From the NCBI GenBank assembly GCA_010672925.1, contig JAAHFP010000015.1:97026-161025 (forward strand): 64,000 bases of DNA, in the 5' to 3' direction. The DNA comes from Symploca sp. SIO1C2 (GTDB taxonomy: Bacteria > Cyanobacteriota > Cyanobacteriia > Cyanobacteriales > Coleofasciculaceae). A model generated the notes under the pieces. The model saw only the letters and a list, made by a program, of their open reading frames with translations. It ran no database searches and was not told where the DNA came from. The position numbers and the translations under genes were made by a program. Positions 15,560 through 24,818 of the stretch are shown piece by piece (the first letter of the stretch is position 1; the number at the start of each line of letters is the position of its first letter).

Positions 15560-15811
15560 AGTAGCAAGGCTGTCAGGGTCGGTATTATCTCTCATTCCGA
15601 GGGAATATACTGAAGCACTTCAGCCCTTGAGGTTGTAAGACAACCCAAGGATTACAACCTTGCTCAATTTTCTATGCCATTAGACACTAAGGTATCTCCG
15701 TCTATAGAAAGATGGCAACTATTTTGATAAAGCCGTAAGCCCCCGAAGGACTGAGCTGCCGTGTATCGTAAAGTTTCAATCAGCTCTTCGGTGCGGCGGG
15801 ACGTTTTTTTA
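15560..15811 (+). ncRNA. Candidate structured RNA or leader of unknown class
   Basis: The segment has several local hairpins: CTGAAG/CTTCAG near 15610-15623, AGGTTGTAA/TTACAACCT near 15629-15659, and GAGCTG/CAGCTC with CCGAA/TTCGG near 15743-15790. It ends in a T7 run at 15804-15810. It matches no RNA class that I can name. The strand is chosen from the T-run. The structure is inferred by eye only. Confidence 0.25.
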
Positions 15812-15980
15812 TTTGGGAGTCCCTTAATGCCCCGCTATACAGCTAGAACATCAATCCAGTAATAAAAGTTGACAAATTGGGAAAGGAAAAATCAGTACCT
15901 TTAGCTTTCTCCAGTTTCCAATGGTGCAAGGATTTACTCTCATACCAAATCCGGTATCGATATACCCGCTATGCCCACAT

Positions 15981-16035
15981 TGTAGAGACGCGCCTGCCTT
16001 TATAATGCCCGTAGGGCTGTTGGCACGTCTCTACA
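15981..16035. mobile_element. Short inverted-repeat element, TGTAGAGACG ends
   Basis: Fourteen-base ends (15981-15994 and 16022-16035) are reverse complements with one mismatch around a 27-bp centre. It is non-coding and MITE-like. Confidence 0.5.
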
Positions 16036-16474
16036 GGATTTTGTACGGTTTTACTCCCTTGTCACCAAGTCTTCCTTGTCCCCCTTGTCTTGTCCCAACC
16101 CGAAAGTAAAAAACCTACCCTTTCCAGGGGGTCTGGGGGAGCATCCCATTTTGGAAAAGCATTACCCACAATAAGGGCATGGCAATAGTTTTAGACCCCT
16201 TAAAAGAGCTAACTCACCAAAGAGGATGTCACAATTACGCTCATCAACGCTCTAGTGCAGTGCAGCGGAAATAACCTACCTGATTAACAATGGACGAAAA
16301 GTAGATACCATAAACATTAAAGTATCCTGCCTCGTGACTTGTAAGTAGGCAACAGGCAACTTTGGAAGAGCCTACTCTCATAACCCGGTGGTGAAATTTT
16401 TTCATCAGGACTGCCTTCTGGCACTAGTGATGTTACTCTTGAGCATCTTCAGATATTATTTTTGAAAACTTTTC

Positions 16475-17164
16475 ATGCAAACTAAGGCTTTTAGCGAGAT
16501 TTTCCCACTGTTCAATACAGCTAATCCACAGACATTGGAATTGTTCTTGTCTGTTGCAGTAGAACACGAATACCCAACAGGTAGAGCAGTCTTAATGGAA
16601 GATTCCTGGGGCAATGCAGTGTACTTTGTTGTCTCTGGCTGGGTAAAAGTTCGACGCCTCTACGGAGAAAATGCTGTAGCGCTGGCAATTTTGGGTAGAG
16701 GTGATTTTTTTGGTGAGATGGCAATTCTCGATGAATCGCCCCGCTCCACCGATGTTGTTGCTCTTTCTACCGTTAAACTACTCAGTGTACCTGCTCAGCG
16801 TTTTATTCAAACTCTGTTCAAGGATCCCCAGTTACACCACCGCATGTTGCAATTAATGGTGCGGCGGCTACGTCAGACTAATATCCGTCTCCAACTACGC
16901 CGTCAGCCACCAGCGGTGAGGCTGGCTAATACCCTGGTTAACTTAGCACAAAGCTACGGTCAATCAACTGCGCAGGGTATGGAAATATTGAACATACCCT
17001 ACAAGGATTTAGCTGATGTCACAGACATCAGTGTTGAAGATACCACCAAAATTATGCAAAAACTCGACAGTAAAGGTTGGGTTAAAATTGATGAGCAATA
17101 TCAGACTCTGTGCTTAGCCAATATCAAGCAACTTAATCATCTAGCAAGAGTAGTTAGGGGCTAG
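16475..17164 (+). CDS. Crp/Fnr family transcriptional regulator
   Basis: A 229-residue regulator. It has an N-terminal cyclic-nucleotide-binding-like beta barrel (residues about 20-130: SGWVKVRRLYGENAVALAILGRGDFFGEMAILDESPRSTDV) and a C-terminal winged helix (about 150-225: YKDLADVTDISVEDTTKIMQKLDSKGWV). The motif GEMAILDESPRST resembles the phosphate-binding cassette of cAMP-binding Crp proteins, including an Arg-Ser pair, so it may bind a cyclic nucleotide. No target site could be assigned. It is monocistronic with a long upstream region. Confidence 0.87.
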   Translation: MQTKAFSEIFPLFNTANPQTLELFLSVAVEHEYPTGRAVLMEDSWGNAVYFVVSGWVKVRRLYGENAVALAILGRGDFFGEMAILDESPRSTDVVALSTVKLLSVPAQRFIQTLFKDPQLHHRMLQLMVRRLRQTNIRLQLRRQPPAVRLANTLVNLAQSYGQSTAQGMEILNIPYKDLADVTDISVEDTTKIMQKLDSKGWVKIDEQYQTLCLANIKQLNHLARVVRG

Positions 17165-17325
17165 TACCGCTGCGCGGAATTAAGAATTAAGAATTAAGAA
17201 TGCTTATAGAGTAAGGATTCTATCAATCTCAAACTGGTGGGCTATTTCCATGCCCGCTGCACTAGTGCTTGGAAGATAGGAGGCAGGATTCAGGAGGATT
17301 TTCAAGGAAGAGAAAATTTTTAAAA

Positions 17326-17350
17326 CCTAACACCTAACACCTAACACCTA
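17326..17350. repeat. Heptamer array (CCTAACA)x3.5
   Basis: Consecutive CCTAACA units abut the stop of the ABM-domain gene. A related array lies near 32440-32460. Confidence 0.75.
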
Positions 17351-17677
17351 CTCACTACTTTGTCCGGGAATTTCACTACACACTTCATAAAAAGAGGTGG
17401 TTGGAGATTGAGTAAACAAAGGAGACATTTGATGCAAAATTGATTGGTAAGCCTCATTTTGATTAGCTTCCATATCGTCGATGTTTTCCCAAAAAATAAC
17501 GGCAATGCCTTTATCTGTACCAGGTTCTCGCAGGAGATAAGCTCCCTTGAAACCTTTGGTGTAAGTTGATACAGCTTTTTCAAAGAGCTGCTCTGCTTCT
17601 TCAAATTTACCTGGTTTGAATTCTCCGATCGCAACATAAGCAAATTTATGCTTAAGAAAATCTAAAAATTCTGTCAT
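17348..17677 (-). CDS. Antibiotic biosynthesis monooxygenase (ABM)-like small protein
   Basis: A 109-residue alpha/beta protein with the ferredoxin-like dimeric barrel pattern (VAIGEFKPGKFEEAEQLFEKAV, GFKGAYLLREPGTDKGIAVIFWEN). ABM-fold proteins include cofactor-free oxygenases and many uncharacterised members, so the activity is unknown. A strong Shine-Dalgarno AGGAGG precedes the ATG at 17677. It is 53 bp downstream of the WD40 gene and may share its transcript or have its own. Confidence 0.7.
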   Translation of the reverse strand: MTEFLDFLKHKFAYVAIGEFKPGKFEEAEQLFEKAVSTYTKGFKGAYLLREPGTDKGIAVIFWENIDDMEANQNEAYQSILHQMSPLFTQSPTTSFYEVCSEIPGQSSE

Positions 17678-17729
17678 GGCTTCCTCCTTAGACTAAGCTT
17701 ACTATTAACAACTTCCATACAGATAACCT

Positions 17730-19715
17730 CTAAAATCTCTGAGGCATTTGCCAAATTTTGATAGTTTTATCCAAACTCCCGCTCACTAGGGTCTGTCCAT
17801 CGGAGCTAATGGCAAGGGAGTAAATCCAAGCATCATGTCCAGGAAAAATATCTTGAAGAACACCTGTGCTCAAATTCCACAGCTTGATATTTTTGTCTAC
17901 TCCTCCACTTACTAGGGTCTGTCCATTAGAGCTCAGAGCCAGGGAATAAACACGACTCCAATGCCCTTCCATGATATCCTGTGGCTCCCCAGTATTGAGA
18001 TTCCAAATCCTGATTTTTTCGTCACCTGTAGTCACTAACCTAGGTCCTAAACCTTCAAAGAAGGCATCGGGATTAGCATTAATAGCAAGGGAGGCAACAT
18101 AGTTGGCATGTCCGGTGAGAGTATTTTTTAACTCTCCTGTCTCCAGATCCCAAATTTTGATTACTTCATCACTCCCACTCACTAGGGTTTGTCCGTCCTC
18201 ACTAATGGTAAGGGAGACAATGGAGTCGGTATTTCCTTCAAGAGTGTTTTGTAACTCTCCTGTTTCTCGCTCCCAAATTTTAATCGTTTTATCAGAACTG
18301 CCACTAACAATATTTTTGCCATCGGGACTAAAGGTTACAGCTAAGATAGCTCCCTGATGCTCATCAAAAGTATTAAGCAACTCACCGGTATTGAGATCCC
18401 AAGTTTTAAGAGTATTGTCGAGAGAGCCACTAACAATAGTTTCTCCATCCGGACTAATAGCTAAAGCCCAAATTGGTTGCTCGTGTCCCTCCAGGGTATT
18501 AAGCAACTCACCATTATTGAGATTCCACGTTTTGAGAGTCTTGTCAAGCGAGCCGCTGACAATAGTTTCTCCATCAGGGCTAATGGCTACAGCGCGAACC
18601 CCCTCAGTATGACCAGTGAGGGTCTTGAGTAATGCGACTTCTTCTTTCCCAGAGATCGTTTCTGCTAAAGGAGAGACTTCCCAAACTTTGACCTGCCTGT
18701 CACCACCACCACTAGCAAGGCTTTGACCATCGGGACTCAGGACAATATCATAAATCGGTTCCTCATGTCCAATAAAATTACCTTTAAGTTCACCAGTCTT
18801 CAGATCCCAACTCTTGAGGGTTTTGCGATTCGTGCCACCAATCAAGGTTTTACCATCCCCAGAAAAAGCAATTGAGTAAACCCAATCTCCAGAACTAATG
18901 GTTCTTCTGAGTTTGCCAGTCCGCAGATTCCAAACTTTAATGGTATCTTTGTTGTCTAAACTACTACTAACTAAGGTTTGATCATCAGGGCTGAAAGCTA
19001 AAGACCTCGCCCAAGTTGAATGCCCAGTCAAAGTATAGAGAGGGTCATCGGACTCCATATTCCAGACATTAACCACCCCTTCAGAATCACCACTGGCAAT
19101 TAATGAACCATCTGAACTAATAGCCAGGGAGACAACTAAGCCTGGATGTCCAGAGAGTTTACGCATTAACTCCCCTGTCCTCAGATCCCATACTCGGATA
19201 GTTTTGTCCCAACTGCCACTCACAAGAGTTTGTCCGTCAGGGCTAAAAGCAACAGCTATTACATTGTCTGTATGTCCAGCGAAAGTCTGGATTAACTCCC
19301 CTGTATACAAATCCCAAATCTTGATCGTTTTATCACTACTACCACTAGCCAGAGTTCTACCATCTGGGCTTATAGCGATGTCGTACACCCATTTTTCTGA
19401 GGAAATGGTACGAACTAGCTCACCACTAGCTAAATCCCAAATATTGATAGATTGGTCATCGCCCCCACTAACAAGAATTTGACCATCAGGGCTAATGGCC
19501 AGGGATTTGATATTTTCCGTGTGCCCAGAGGGTTTAGGGATAGGTGGAGCATCCTCTGGCTGAGGTGGAGCCTCTTCTGGCTGAGCCTGGGCAATTAACT
19601 GCCCTGTTCTTGCGATCGCTAGAGTAGATCCAGACCAATATAAGCTACCAGTAGTGGCAACTCCTGTAACTATGAAAACTGATAGTGCTTTCCAAGATGA
19701 TTGAGACAGACCCAT
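17730..19715 (-). CDS. WD40 repeat protein with N-terminal signal anchor, 14 repeats
   Basis: A 661-residue protein from ATG 19715. An N-terminal hydrophobic segment (ALSVFIVTGVATTGSLYW, about residues 10-30) and a Pro/Glu/Gln-rich linker are followed by WD40 repeats to the C-terminus. I count fourteen repeats (for example SPDGQTLVSGSWDKTIRVWDL), enough for two seven-bladed propellers. Repeat 12 carries an insertion and repeat 7 a longer loop. It has no kinase or NACHT domain, so it is a binding scaffold exposed outside the cytoplasmic membrane or anchored in it. The partner is unknown. Confidence 0.88.
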   Translation of the reverse strand: MGLSQSSWKALSVFIVTGVATTGSLYWSGSTLAIARTGQLIAQAQPEEAPPQPEDAPPIPKPSGHTENIKSLAISPDGQILVSGGDDQSINIWDLASGELVRTISSEKWVYDIAISPDGRTLASGSSDKTIKIWDLYTGELIQTFAGHTDNVIAVAFSPDGQTLVSGSWDKTIRVWDLRTGELMRKLSGHPGLVVSLAISSDGSLIASGDSEGVVNVWNMESDDPLYTLTGHSTWARSLAFSPDDQTLVSSSLDNKDTIKVWNLRTGKLRRTISSGDWVYSIAFSGDGKTLIGGTNRKTLKSWDLKTGELKGNFIGHEEPIYDIVLSPDGQSLASGGGDRQVKVWEVSPLAETISGKEEVALLKTLTGHTEGVRAVAISPDGETIVSGSLDKTLKTWNLNNGELLNTLEGHEQPIWALAISPDGETIVSGSLDNTLKTWDLNTGELLNTFDEHQGAILAVTFSPDGKNIVSGSSDKTIKIWERETGELQNTLEGNTDSIVSLTISEDGQTLVSGSDEVIKIWDLETGELKNTLTGHANYVASLAINANPDAFFEGLGPRLVTTGDEKIRIWNLNTGEPQDIMEGHWSRVYSLALSSNGQTLVSGGVDKNIKLWNLSTGVLQDIFPGHDAWIYSLAISSDGQTLVSGSLDKTIKIWQMPQRF

Positions 19716-20167
19716 TGTCACTTAGTCAAAAAAATTTACAATTGACTTGATTAAACCAAATCCTGCTTACTTACGGGGAGATATTAGAAATTTTTTCTGT
19801 GGGGCAACAGCTAGATAGACGAGAACTATGGAAGGGTTAATTCTAGATCAAATAATGTGGCTATTGTCAAGTACATCCTATACCAAAATTAGATGAGCTT
19901 ACTCTGCCTGCTTAGGGAGTTATTCACTGGGTTTGAATTTTCATTCATGGGGGTTAATTTTTTTCCTAGGGACTGCCTTCCTACCCTAGATAGCTAGTAG
20001 ACTTGCATAGTTCTTAAACACTAATCGACAAGGCACATAAGTAAGTAGGTGGAAATAAACCGAACTATGTTACAAAACGTAAATACGGCTCAAACTCTTA
20101 CAAATGACTAATGACCAAGCACAAATGACGACCTTCACCAGTTAACTTTAATATCGCCGATCTACTT
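19716..20167. other. Intergenic region containing one copy of a duplicated upstream sequence
   Basis: No gene is seen. The first half is AT-rich. From 20036 it is the first copy of a duplicated 140-bp block that reaches the start of the permease gene. Confidence 0.55.
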
Positions 20168-20170
20168 ATG
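20036..20170 (+). repeat. Duplicated upstream block, copy 1
   Basis: This is very similar to 21481-21622 over about 135-140 bp (both carry AAATAAACCGAACTAT, TTACAAATGAC and CTTCACCAGTTAACTTTAAT). The copies lie on either side of the permease gene in direct orientation, and both end at CGATCTACTTATG. In copy 1 that ATG is the permease start codon. Confidence 0.85.
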
Positions 20171-21193
20171 TCTCGCTCCAAAGCTCTACAGTACTATATT
20201 CTGACCCGTCTGCTGCTAGCTCCTTTGATGCTGTGGACAATTACTACTTTGGTGTTTTTACTACTGAGAGCAACTCCTGGAGACCCGGTGGATGCAGTAC
20301 TAGGGAATCGTGCTCCGGATAGTGTTAAGGAGGAGTATCGTGAGCGATTAGGACTAGCAGAGCCCTTGTGGTTGCAGTATATCCGCTATATGAGTTCTTT
20401 ACTACGCCTCGACTTAGGTACTTCGATCACTAGTCAGGGAGAAACAGTTTGGGAGATTATTCAACAACATTTCCCTGCGACAGCGGAGTTGGCAGTATGT
20501 GGTATGGCGGTTGCTTTCCTAGTAGGGTTGGGGGTTGGTACTGTTGCCGCTTCCCGCAGCGGTACGGCTTGGGATATAGGGGGCAGGCTCTTTGGCATTA
20601 TTACTTATTCCCTACCTTTGTTTTGGATGGGGATGGTTGTCCAATTAATTTTTGCGGTTCAATTGGGTTGGTTTCCCCTTGGATCTCGCTTCCCCATTGC
20701 TTCAGCAACACCAACAGGCATTACGGGGCTTTATACGGTTGATAGCCTCTTGAGTGGTAATCTGAGTCATTTTTTCACTTCTTTATACTATCTAGCTCTG
20801 CCTAGCATCACTTTAGGGCTGCTTCTGAGTGGCATCTTTGAGCGAATTGTGCGGGTGAACTTGAAGCGAACCCTTAAAGCTGATTATGTAGAAGCAGCTA
20901 GGGCTAGGGGAATTCCGGAAAGGCGAATTGTGCTGGCTCATGCCCTCAAGAATGCCATGATTCCAGTGATTACGGTTCTGGGACTAACCTTGGCTGCTTT
21001 GTTAGGAGGGGCAGTATTAACCGAAGTAACTTTTTCTTGGCCTGGGTTAGGCAATCGATTATATGATGCTATTTCTGGGCGCGATTACCCCACTGTCCAG
21101 GGAATTATGGTATTTTTCGGAGCAATTGTGGTTTTAGCTAGCATTGCGATCGATATCATCAATGCTTTAATTGATCCACGTATTCGGTACTAA
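20168..21193 (+). CDS. ABC transporter permease, DppB/OppB family
   Basis: A 341-residue inner-membrane permease of the peptide/nickel uptake family. It has an N-terminal helix followed by the DppB-typical TTLVFLLLRATPGDP, LGLAEPLWLQYIRYMSSLLRLDLG, and the cytoplasmic EAA loop EAARARGIPERRIVLAHALKNAMIPVITVLG. About six transmembrane segments are present. No DppC, ATPase or binding protein is nearby; in cyanobacteria such genes are often scattered, so partners may be elsewhere. The stop TAA touches a MITE-like element. Confidence 0.9.
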   Translation: MSRSKALQYYILTRLLLAPLMLWTITTLVFLLLRATPGDPVDAVLGNRAPDSVKEEYRERLGLAEPLWLQYIRYMSSLLRLDLGTSITSQGETVWEIIQQHFPATAELAVCGMAVAFLVGLGVGTVAASRSGTAWDIGGRLFGIITYSLPLFWMGMVVQLIFAVQLGWFPLGSRFPIASATPTGITGLYTVDSLLSGNLSHFFTSLYYLALPSITLGLLLSGIFERIVRVNLKRTLKADYVEAARARGIPERRIVLAHALKNAMIPVITVLGLTLAALLGGAVLTEVTFSWPGLGNRLYDAISGRDYPTVQGIMVFFGAIVVLASIAIDIINALIDPRIRY

Positions 21194-21320
21194 TATCATG
21201 TCTGGTTGAATACTTACACTTGGGTAGAGAGAAGGCAGAAGGCAGGAGGCAGGAGGCAGGAGGGAAGAAAGAAGGTTGCAAGGTATAAGGGAATTATCAC
21301 TTTTTATCCGAACTTGATAT
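21193..21320. mobile_element. MITE-like element directly after the permease stop
   Basis: The element has ends ATATCATGTCTGG (21193) and CCGAACTTGATAT (21308-21320), with subterminal GTTGAATACTTACACTT and GGAATTATCACTTTTTATCC. Its whole length is the reverse complement of the element at 34861-34980, including a heptamer (AGGCAGA/AGGCAGG) array in the centre (21233-21263). It overlaps the permease stop codon by one base. Confidence 0.75.
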
Positions 21321-21480
21321 AACGACTTTGAAGGAACAAGGTATGAGGTTTTAGATTTTAGAAGACCTTGCGCTTGAATAAAACTGTCCTGGTTGACCTA
21401 TGAAGCGGGGGTCTTTTCTCAGGGTTGTACAAAAGCGCGATCGCGTCCCTTGATTCCTGTCAAACTGTTATGATGTTAGA
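21321..21480. other. Non-coding spacer with HIP1 site
   Basis: A short AT-rich spacer between the MITE-like element and the second duplicated block. It includes a GCGCGATCGCG site at about 21436. No gene is seen. Confidence 0.4.
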
Positions 21481-21622
21481 TATAAGTAGGTAAGTAGAAA
21501 TAAACCGAACTATTTTACAAAACCTAAGTACGGATCAAACCATTACAAATGACCAATGACCAATGACCAATGACCAATGACGATCTTCACCAGTTAACTT
21601 TAATATTGCCGATCTACTTATG
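21481..21622 (+). repeat. Duplicated upstream block, copy 2, with heptamer expansion
   Basis: The counterpart of 20036-20170. It differs mainly by an expanded (GACCAAT) heptamer array at 21551-21581. It ends in an ATG that opens a four-codon frame (MSAK, 21620-21634) whose TGA overlaps the start of the VOC gene (ATGA), so the copied start codon now drives a mini-cistron. Confidence 0.8.
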
Positions 21623-21630
21623 AGTGCCAA

Positions 21631-22017
21631 ATGATTTCTAATATCGATCACCTTGTGCTGACAGTTCGAGACATTGAGCAAACTGTCGAGTTCTATACAA
21701 AAGTTTTGGGAATGGAAAAAGAGGTCTTTGGCAAAGGGCGCATTGCATTGAAATTCGGTAAGCAAAAATTCAATCTTCATGAAGTAGGAAAAGAATTTGA
21801 ACCAAAAGCAGCGTTTCCTACTCCTGGAGCCGCCGATATATGCCTCATCACAAAATTACCAATTCAAGAAGCATTTGATTGCGTAAAGAATAAAGGCATT
21901 GAGATTCTTGAAGGGATAGTGCCACGCACCGGTGCAAATGGGTCTATCGAGTCATTTTATTTTCGTGACCCAGACCAAAATTTAATTGAAATATCATCAT
22001 ATAGAAATGCAATATAA
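21631..22017 (+). CDS. VOC (glyoxalase/bleomycin resistance) family protein
   Basis: A 128-residue vicinal oxygen chelate protein with the paired beta-alpha-beta-beta-beta module. It begins MISNIDHLVLTVRDIEQTVEFYTKVLGM, where His7 is the usual first metal ligand, and ends RDPDQNLIEISSY, where Glu is the last ligand. The family includes glyoxalases, dioxygenases and resistance proteins, and the substrate is unknown here. It is followed 23 bp later by a GNAT gene, likely an operon. Confidence 0.87.
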   Translation: MISNIDHLVLTVRDIEQTVEFYTKVLGMEKEVFGKGRIALKFGKQKFNLHEVGKEFEPKAAFPTPGAADICLITKLPIQEAFDCVKNKGIEILEGIVPRTGANGSIESFYFRDPDQNLIEISSYRNAI

Positions 22018-22040
22018 GTGGTTGCAAGGTTGATAGGTTA

Positions 22041-22499
22041 ATGAGCATAAACATACGTCCCTATGAATCTACTGATTGGTCTAGATTGTGCGAAATACAT
22101 GACGCATCACGTCTTGATGAACTGGGTTTAACTGTAGGTACGGATGCGTTTCTTACCCTTGAGCAAACTGCTGACAACGAAAGTCTTTTTGATAATAAAC
22201 TCTTTGTCGCAGAAGTCGATAATGTTGTGCAAGGGTTTGTTGCTTATAAAGATGAAGAACTCACTTGGCTTTACGTTGATCCGAAATTTTATAGAAAAGG
22301 AGTGGGACGTGCATTAGTTCAACATGCTGTTGCAAACTCAGCGCCAACGATGGAAATTGAGCTACTTGAAGGCAATACACCTGCTCTGGAGCTTTATCTT
22401 TCAGAAGGCTTTAAAGTGATAGAGCGTGTAGAGGGTCAGCTTGTAGGTAATGAGGAGTTTCCAGCAGTAGGTTTTGTTTTGAGACGTGAGAATACTTAA
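22041..22499 (+). CDS. GNAT family N-acetyltransferase
   Basis: A 152-residue GNAT protein with the acetyl-CoA site YVDPKFYRKGVGRALVQHAV (R/Q-x-x-G-x-G/A) at about residues 83-102, and the following beta-strand and helix TMEIELLEGNTPALELYLSEGF. GNAT enzymes acetylate amines on small molecules or proteins; the substrate cannot be inferred. It is likely co-transcribed with the VOC gene. Confidence 0.87.
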   Translation: MSINIRPYESTDWSRLCEIHDASRLDELGLTVGTDAFLTLEQTADNESLFDNKLFVAEVDNVVQGFVAYKDEELTWLYVDPKFYRKGVGRALVQHAVANSAPTMEIELLEGNTPALELYLSEGFKVIERVEGQLVGNEEFPAVGFVLRRENT

Positions 22500-22927
22500 G
22501 ACGGGAAAAGGTGGACATTAGCAGTAATTCTCATTGGTCTGATCCAGCAGGCGATCGCACTGTTCTTGATCCTCACATCTTGCACCAGTACAAAAATACT
22601 GAATAAGGTTAATCAGAACAATCAATTCCAATGCTGAAGTAGTAAAATCTTATCACTACCCAACAAAGTCTGACGGATGTTGGGTCTTGTTGCCTCGACT
22701 CAACCTACATCTATTACTAGAGCGTGTTTGCAAACAGCTAGAGAAGCGAAGCATTTAGACAGTATATTTTGGATTTCATAGATTAATTATCGCCCAAATG
22801 GTATGCTGCTACAAACCATGCCACGCAAACCCTAATACTAAATTATCTAAAATATTGGGAAACTGGTAGAGTTGGGAAGGTATTAAAGAGGAGAACACTT
22901 ACCTAGGTCAACCTAGAAGCCGTAATT
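22500..22927. other. Intergenic region with small repeat remnants
   Basis: No gene is seen. A 20-bp sequence at about 22554-22573 is identical to the 3' end of the small antitoxin-like gene at 26315, a possible remnant. A CCCAACA/TGTTGGG hairpin lies near 22658-22685. Confidence 0.45.
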
Positions 22928-24364
22928 ATGGAAAAACAAATTTGGATTGCGGTAACATTTATTACCTTTCTACTATTATTTGCAGCAGTAGGTATCTATT
23001 CAGCAAAACAAAAACAAAATACAACAACTGATTACTTACTGGCTAGTAGAAAAGTTAATCCTTGGTTAACAGGACTATCAGCAATAGCAACACGTCATAA
23101 TGGAGGTTTATTTATTGCTGCAACTGGTGCTGCCTATACTATTGGATGTTCTTTTATTTGGATCCCTGTCGCCATAGCAATAGGAAACCATATTGCTTGG
23201 TGGTTGATCTTCAAAAAGTTGAGATTAGTTTCTCAGCAAACCAACTCGGATACAGTTTCCTCATTCTTGGGTCAAGAAAATCTGGGTAAAAACAATCAAG
23301 GACGAGCAATAACAATAATTTCAGCATTAATTATTATAGTATTTCTTGGTACTTTTGCTTCTGCCCAACTAGTAGCAGCAAGCAAAGGACTGAGCGCTAT
23401 ATTTGGCTGGAATTATCAAGTAGGGGTTGTTATTGGAGCTGTAATTGTAGTTATCTACTGTTTTTCAGGAGGTATCCGTGCTTCTATCTGGACTGACTCT
23501 GTGCAGATAGTTTTAATGATAGTATCTTTATGGGTTTTATGTATAGCAGGTTTAATTGCCTGTGGAGGGTTTGGAGAACTTTGGATTAAGCTGAATGCTA
23601 TTGACCCTAACCTAACAAATTGGATACCTAGAAATTTACCTTGGGGATTTTTTCCTTACTTTTTAGGATGGGTGGTAGCAGGGTTTGGCGTCGTTGGTCA
23701 CCCTCATATCTTAGTAAGAGGAATGGCAATTGACTCGGCAGACAATATAGGTTTAGCTCGTAATATACAAATTTTCTGTAGTCTAATGAATTCTGTTGCA
23801 GGTTTGGGTATAGGATTAACTGCCAGAGTATTATTGCCTGACTTAATCACATCTAAGAGTGTAGAGTTAACATTGCCAAATTTATCTATGGAGTTGTTGC
23901 CAGCTGTTTTGGTCGGGTTGATGTTAGCGGGACTTTTTGCTGCCACTATTTCCACAGCAGATTCCCAAATAATATCATGTTCTGCTGCTTTAAGCCAAGA
24001 TTTATTTTCCGGTACGGCTCACTCCTATAGAAAAGCAAAGATAGCAACCCTAGCTGTGACTGCTCTTGTATTAGCGATCGCTCTAATGGCAAACAATAGT
24101 GTACTTTTTTTGGTGATTTTCTCTTGGTCAGTTTTAGCTTGCGGTTTAGGTCCGTTATTGGTATTGCGAGTATGGCAAAAACCTGTAAGTGTTCCAGTAG
24201 CAATAACAATGATGATTACTGGTATAGTTGTTTCTATAGTCTGGAACTTAGGACTTAATCTATCAAGTGCTATTTATGAAGTATTTCCCGGTATGCTAGC
24301 AGGCTTTATTGTTTATGTACTTGCTAATTTTATGACTAAGCAAAATAAGGAACAAAGTAAGTGA
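22928..24364 (+). CDS. Sodium:solute symporter (SSS family)
   Basis: A 478-residue membrane transporter of the SSS/PutP superfamily with about thirteen hydrophobic helices. Recognisable features are DYLLASRKVNPWLTGLSAIATRHNGG near the N-terminus, GGIRASIWTDSVQIVLM in the middle and LAGLFAATISTADSQIISCSAALSQDLF later, where the A-x-x-STADS motif holds sodium-site serine residues. The substrate could be proline, choline, pantothenate or another organic acid. It is followed by a methyltransferase remnant. Confidence 0.88.
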   Translation: MEKQIWIAVTFITFLLLFAAVGIYSAKQKQNTTTDYLLASRKVNPWLTGLSAIATRHNGGLFIAATGAAYTIGCSFIWIPVAIAIGNHIAWWLIFKKLRLVSQQTNSDTVSSFLGQENLGKNNQGRAITIISALIIIVFLGTFASAQLVAASKGLSAIFGWNYQVGVVIGAVIVVIYCFSGGIRASIWTDSVQIVLMIVSLWVLCIAGLIACGGFGELWIKLNAIDPNLTNWIPRNLPWGFFPYFLGWVVAGFGVVGHPHILVRGMAIDSADNIGLARNIQIFCSLMNSVAGLGIGLTARVLLPDLITSKSVELTLPNLSMELLPAVLVGLMLAGLFAATISTADSQIISCSAALSQDLFSGTAHSYRKAKIATLAVTALVLAIALMANNSVLFLVIFSWSVLACGLGPLLVLRVWQKPVSVPVAITMMITGIVVSIVWNLGLNLSSAIYEVFPGMLAGFIVYVLANFMTKQNKEQSK

Positions 24365-24368
24365 TTAA

Positions 24369-24818
24369 GCAAATCTTAAAGAAGAGATTAAAATTACCTA
24401 TATATGCAAGGCAAGTAAACCGGCATTTTGGGGGACAATTCTTTTCAAATTAATCCGCAAGTTGAAGCCATTATCCTGTGTTGAACTTGGCTCATGTGTA
24501 GGAATATCCGCAGCATACCAAGGGTTTGCACTCAATCTAAACGGAAAGGGTCACCTAACTACTCTCGAAGGTTCTCCAGAAATAGCCAATATTGCCAAAG
24601 AAACCCTTGGGGCTTTAAGTCTAAACAATACATCAGTCGTAATTAGCCCATTCCATGAAACCCTAAAGAGTGTCTTGGAGTTATCAAAGCCTGTGGATTT
24701 CTTTTGTAACGACGGCCATCATGACCATTACGCAGTAATCGCAAACTTTAATACAGCTGTCTTGATGGACTTTTTTAAGTATTTTTGTACTGGTGCAAGA
24801 CGTGAGTCTTGGAAATAA
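24369..24818 (+). pseudogene. Truncated class I methyltransferase remnant
   Basis: An open frame of about 150 codons has no ATG or GTG in its first half. It holds a clear SAM-dependent methyltransferase core (KLIRKLKPLSCVELGSCVGISAAY, LTTLEGSPEIANIAKE, FFCNDGHHDHYA), then diverges and stops where the family normally has two more strands. The only candidate start is TTG at 24462, directly before the SAM motif. Both ends are missing, so it is probably a decayed or chimeric gene. It begins five bases after the symporter stop. Confidence 0.6.

Larger units (their letters stand above)
15450..16474. other. 1-kb intergenic region with possible structured RNA and inverted repeats
   Basis: No protein gene is convincing. 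A structured stretch lies at about 15560-15811 and ends in a T7 run. An inverted repeat TGTAGAGACGCGCC / GGCACGTCTCTACA lies at 15981-16035, and the 26-bp sequence shared with 11302-11327 is at 16387-16412. A 62-codon frame at 15921-16109 crosses the inverted repeat and is probably not coding. Confidence 0.5.

Noticed and set aside
17341..17643. 100-codon minus-strand frame overlapping the ABM-domain gene
   Set aside because: The ABM frame has a strong RBS and a recognisable fold; this is its shadow.
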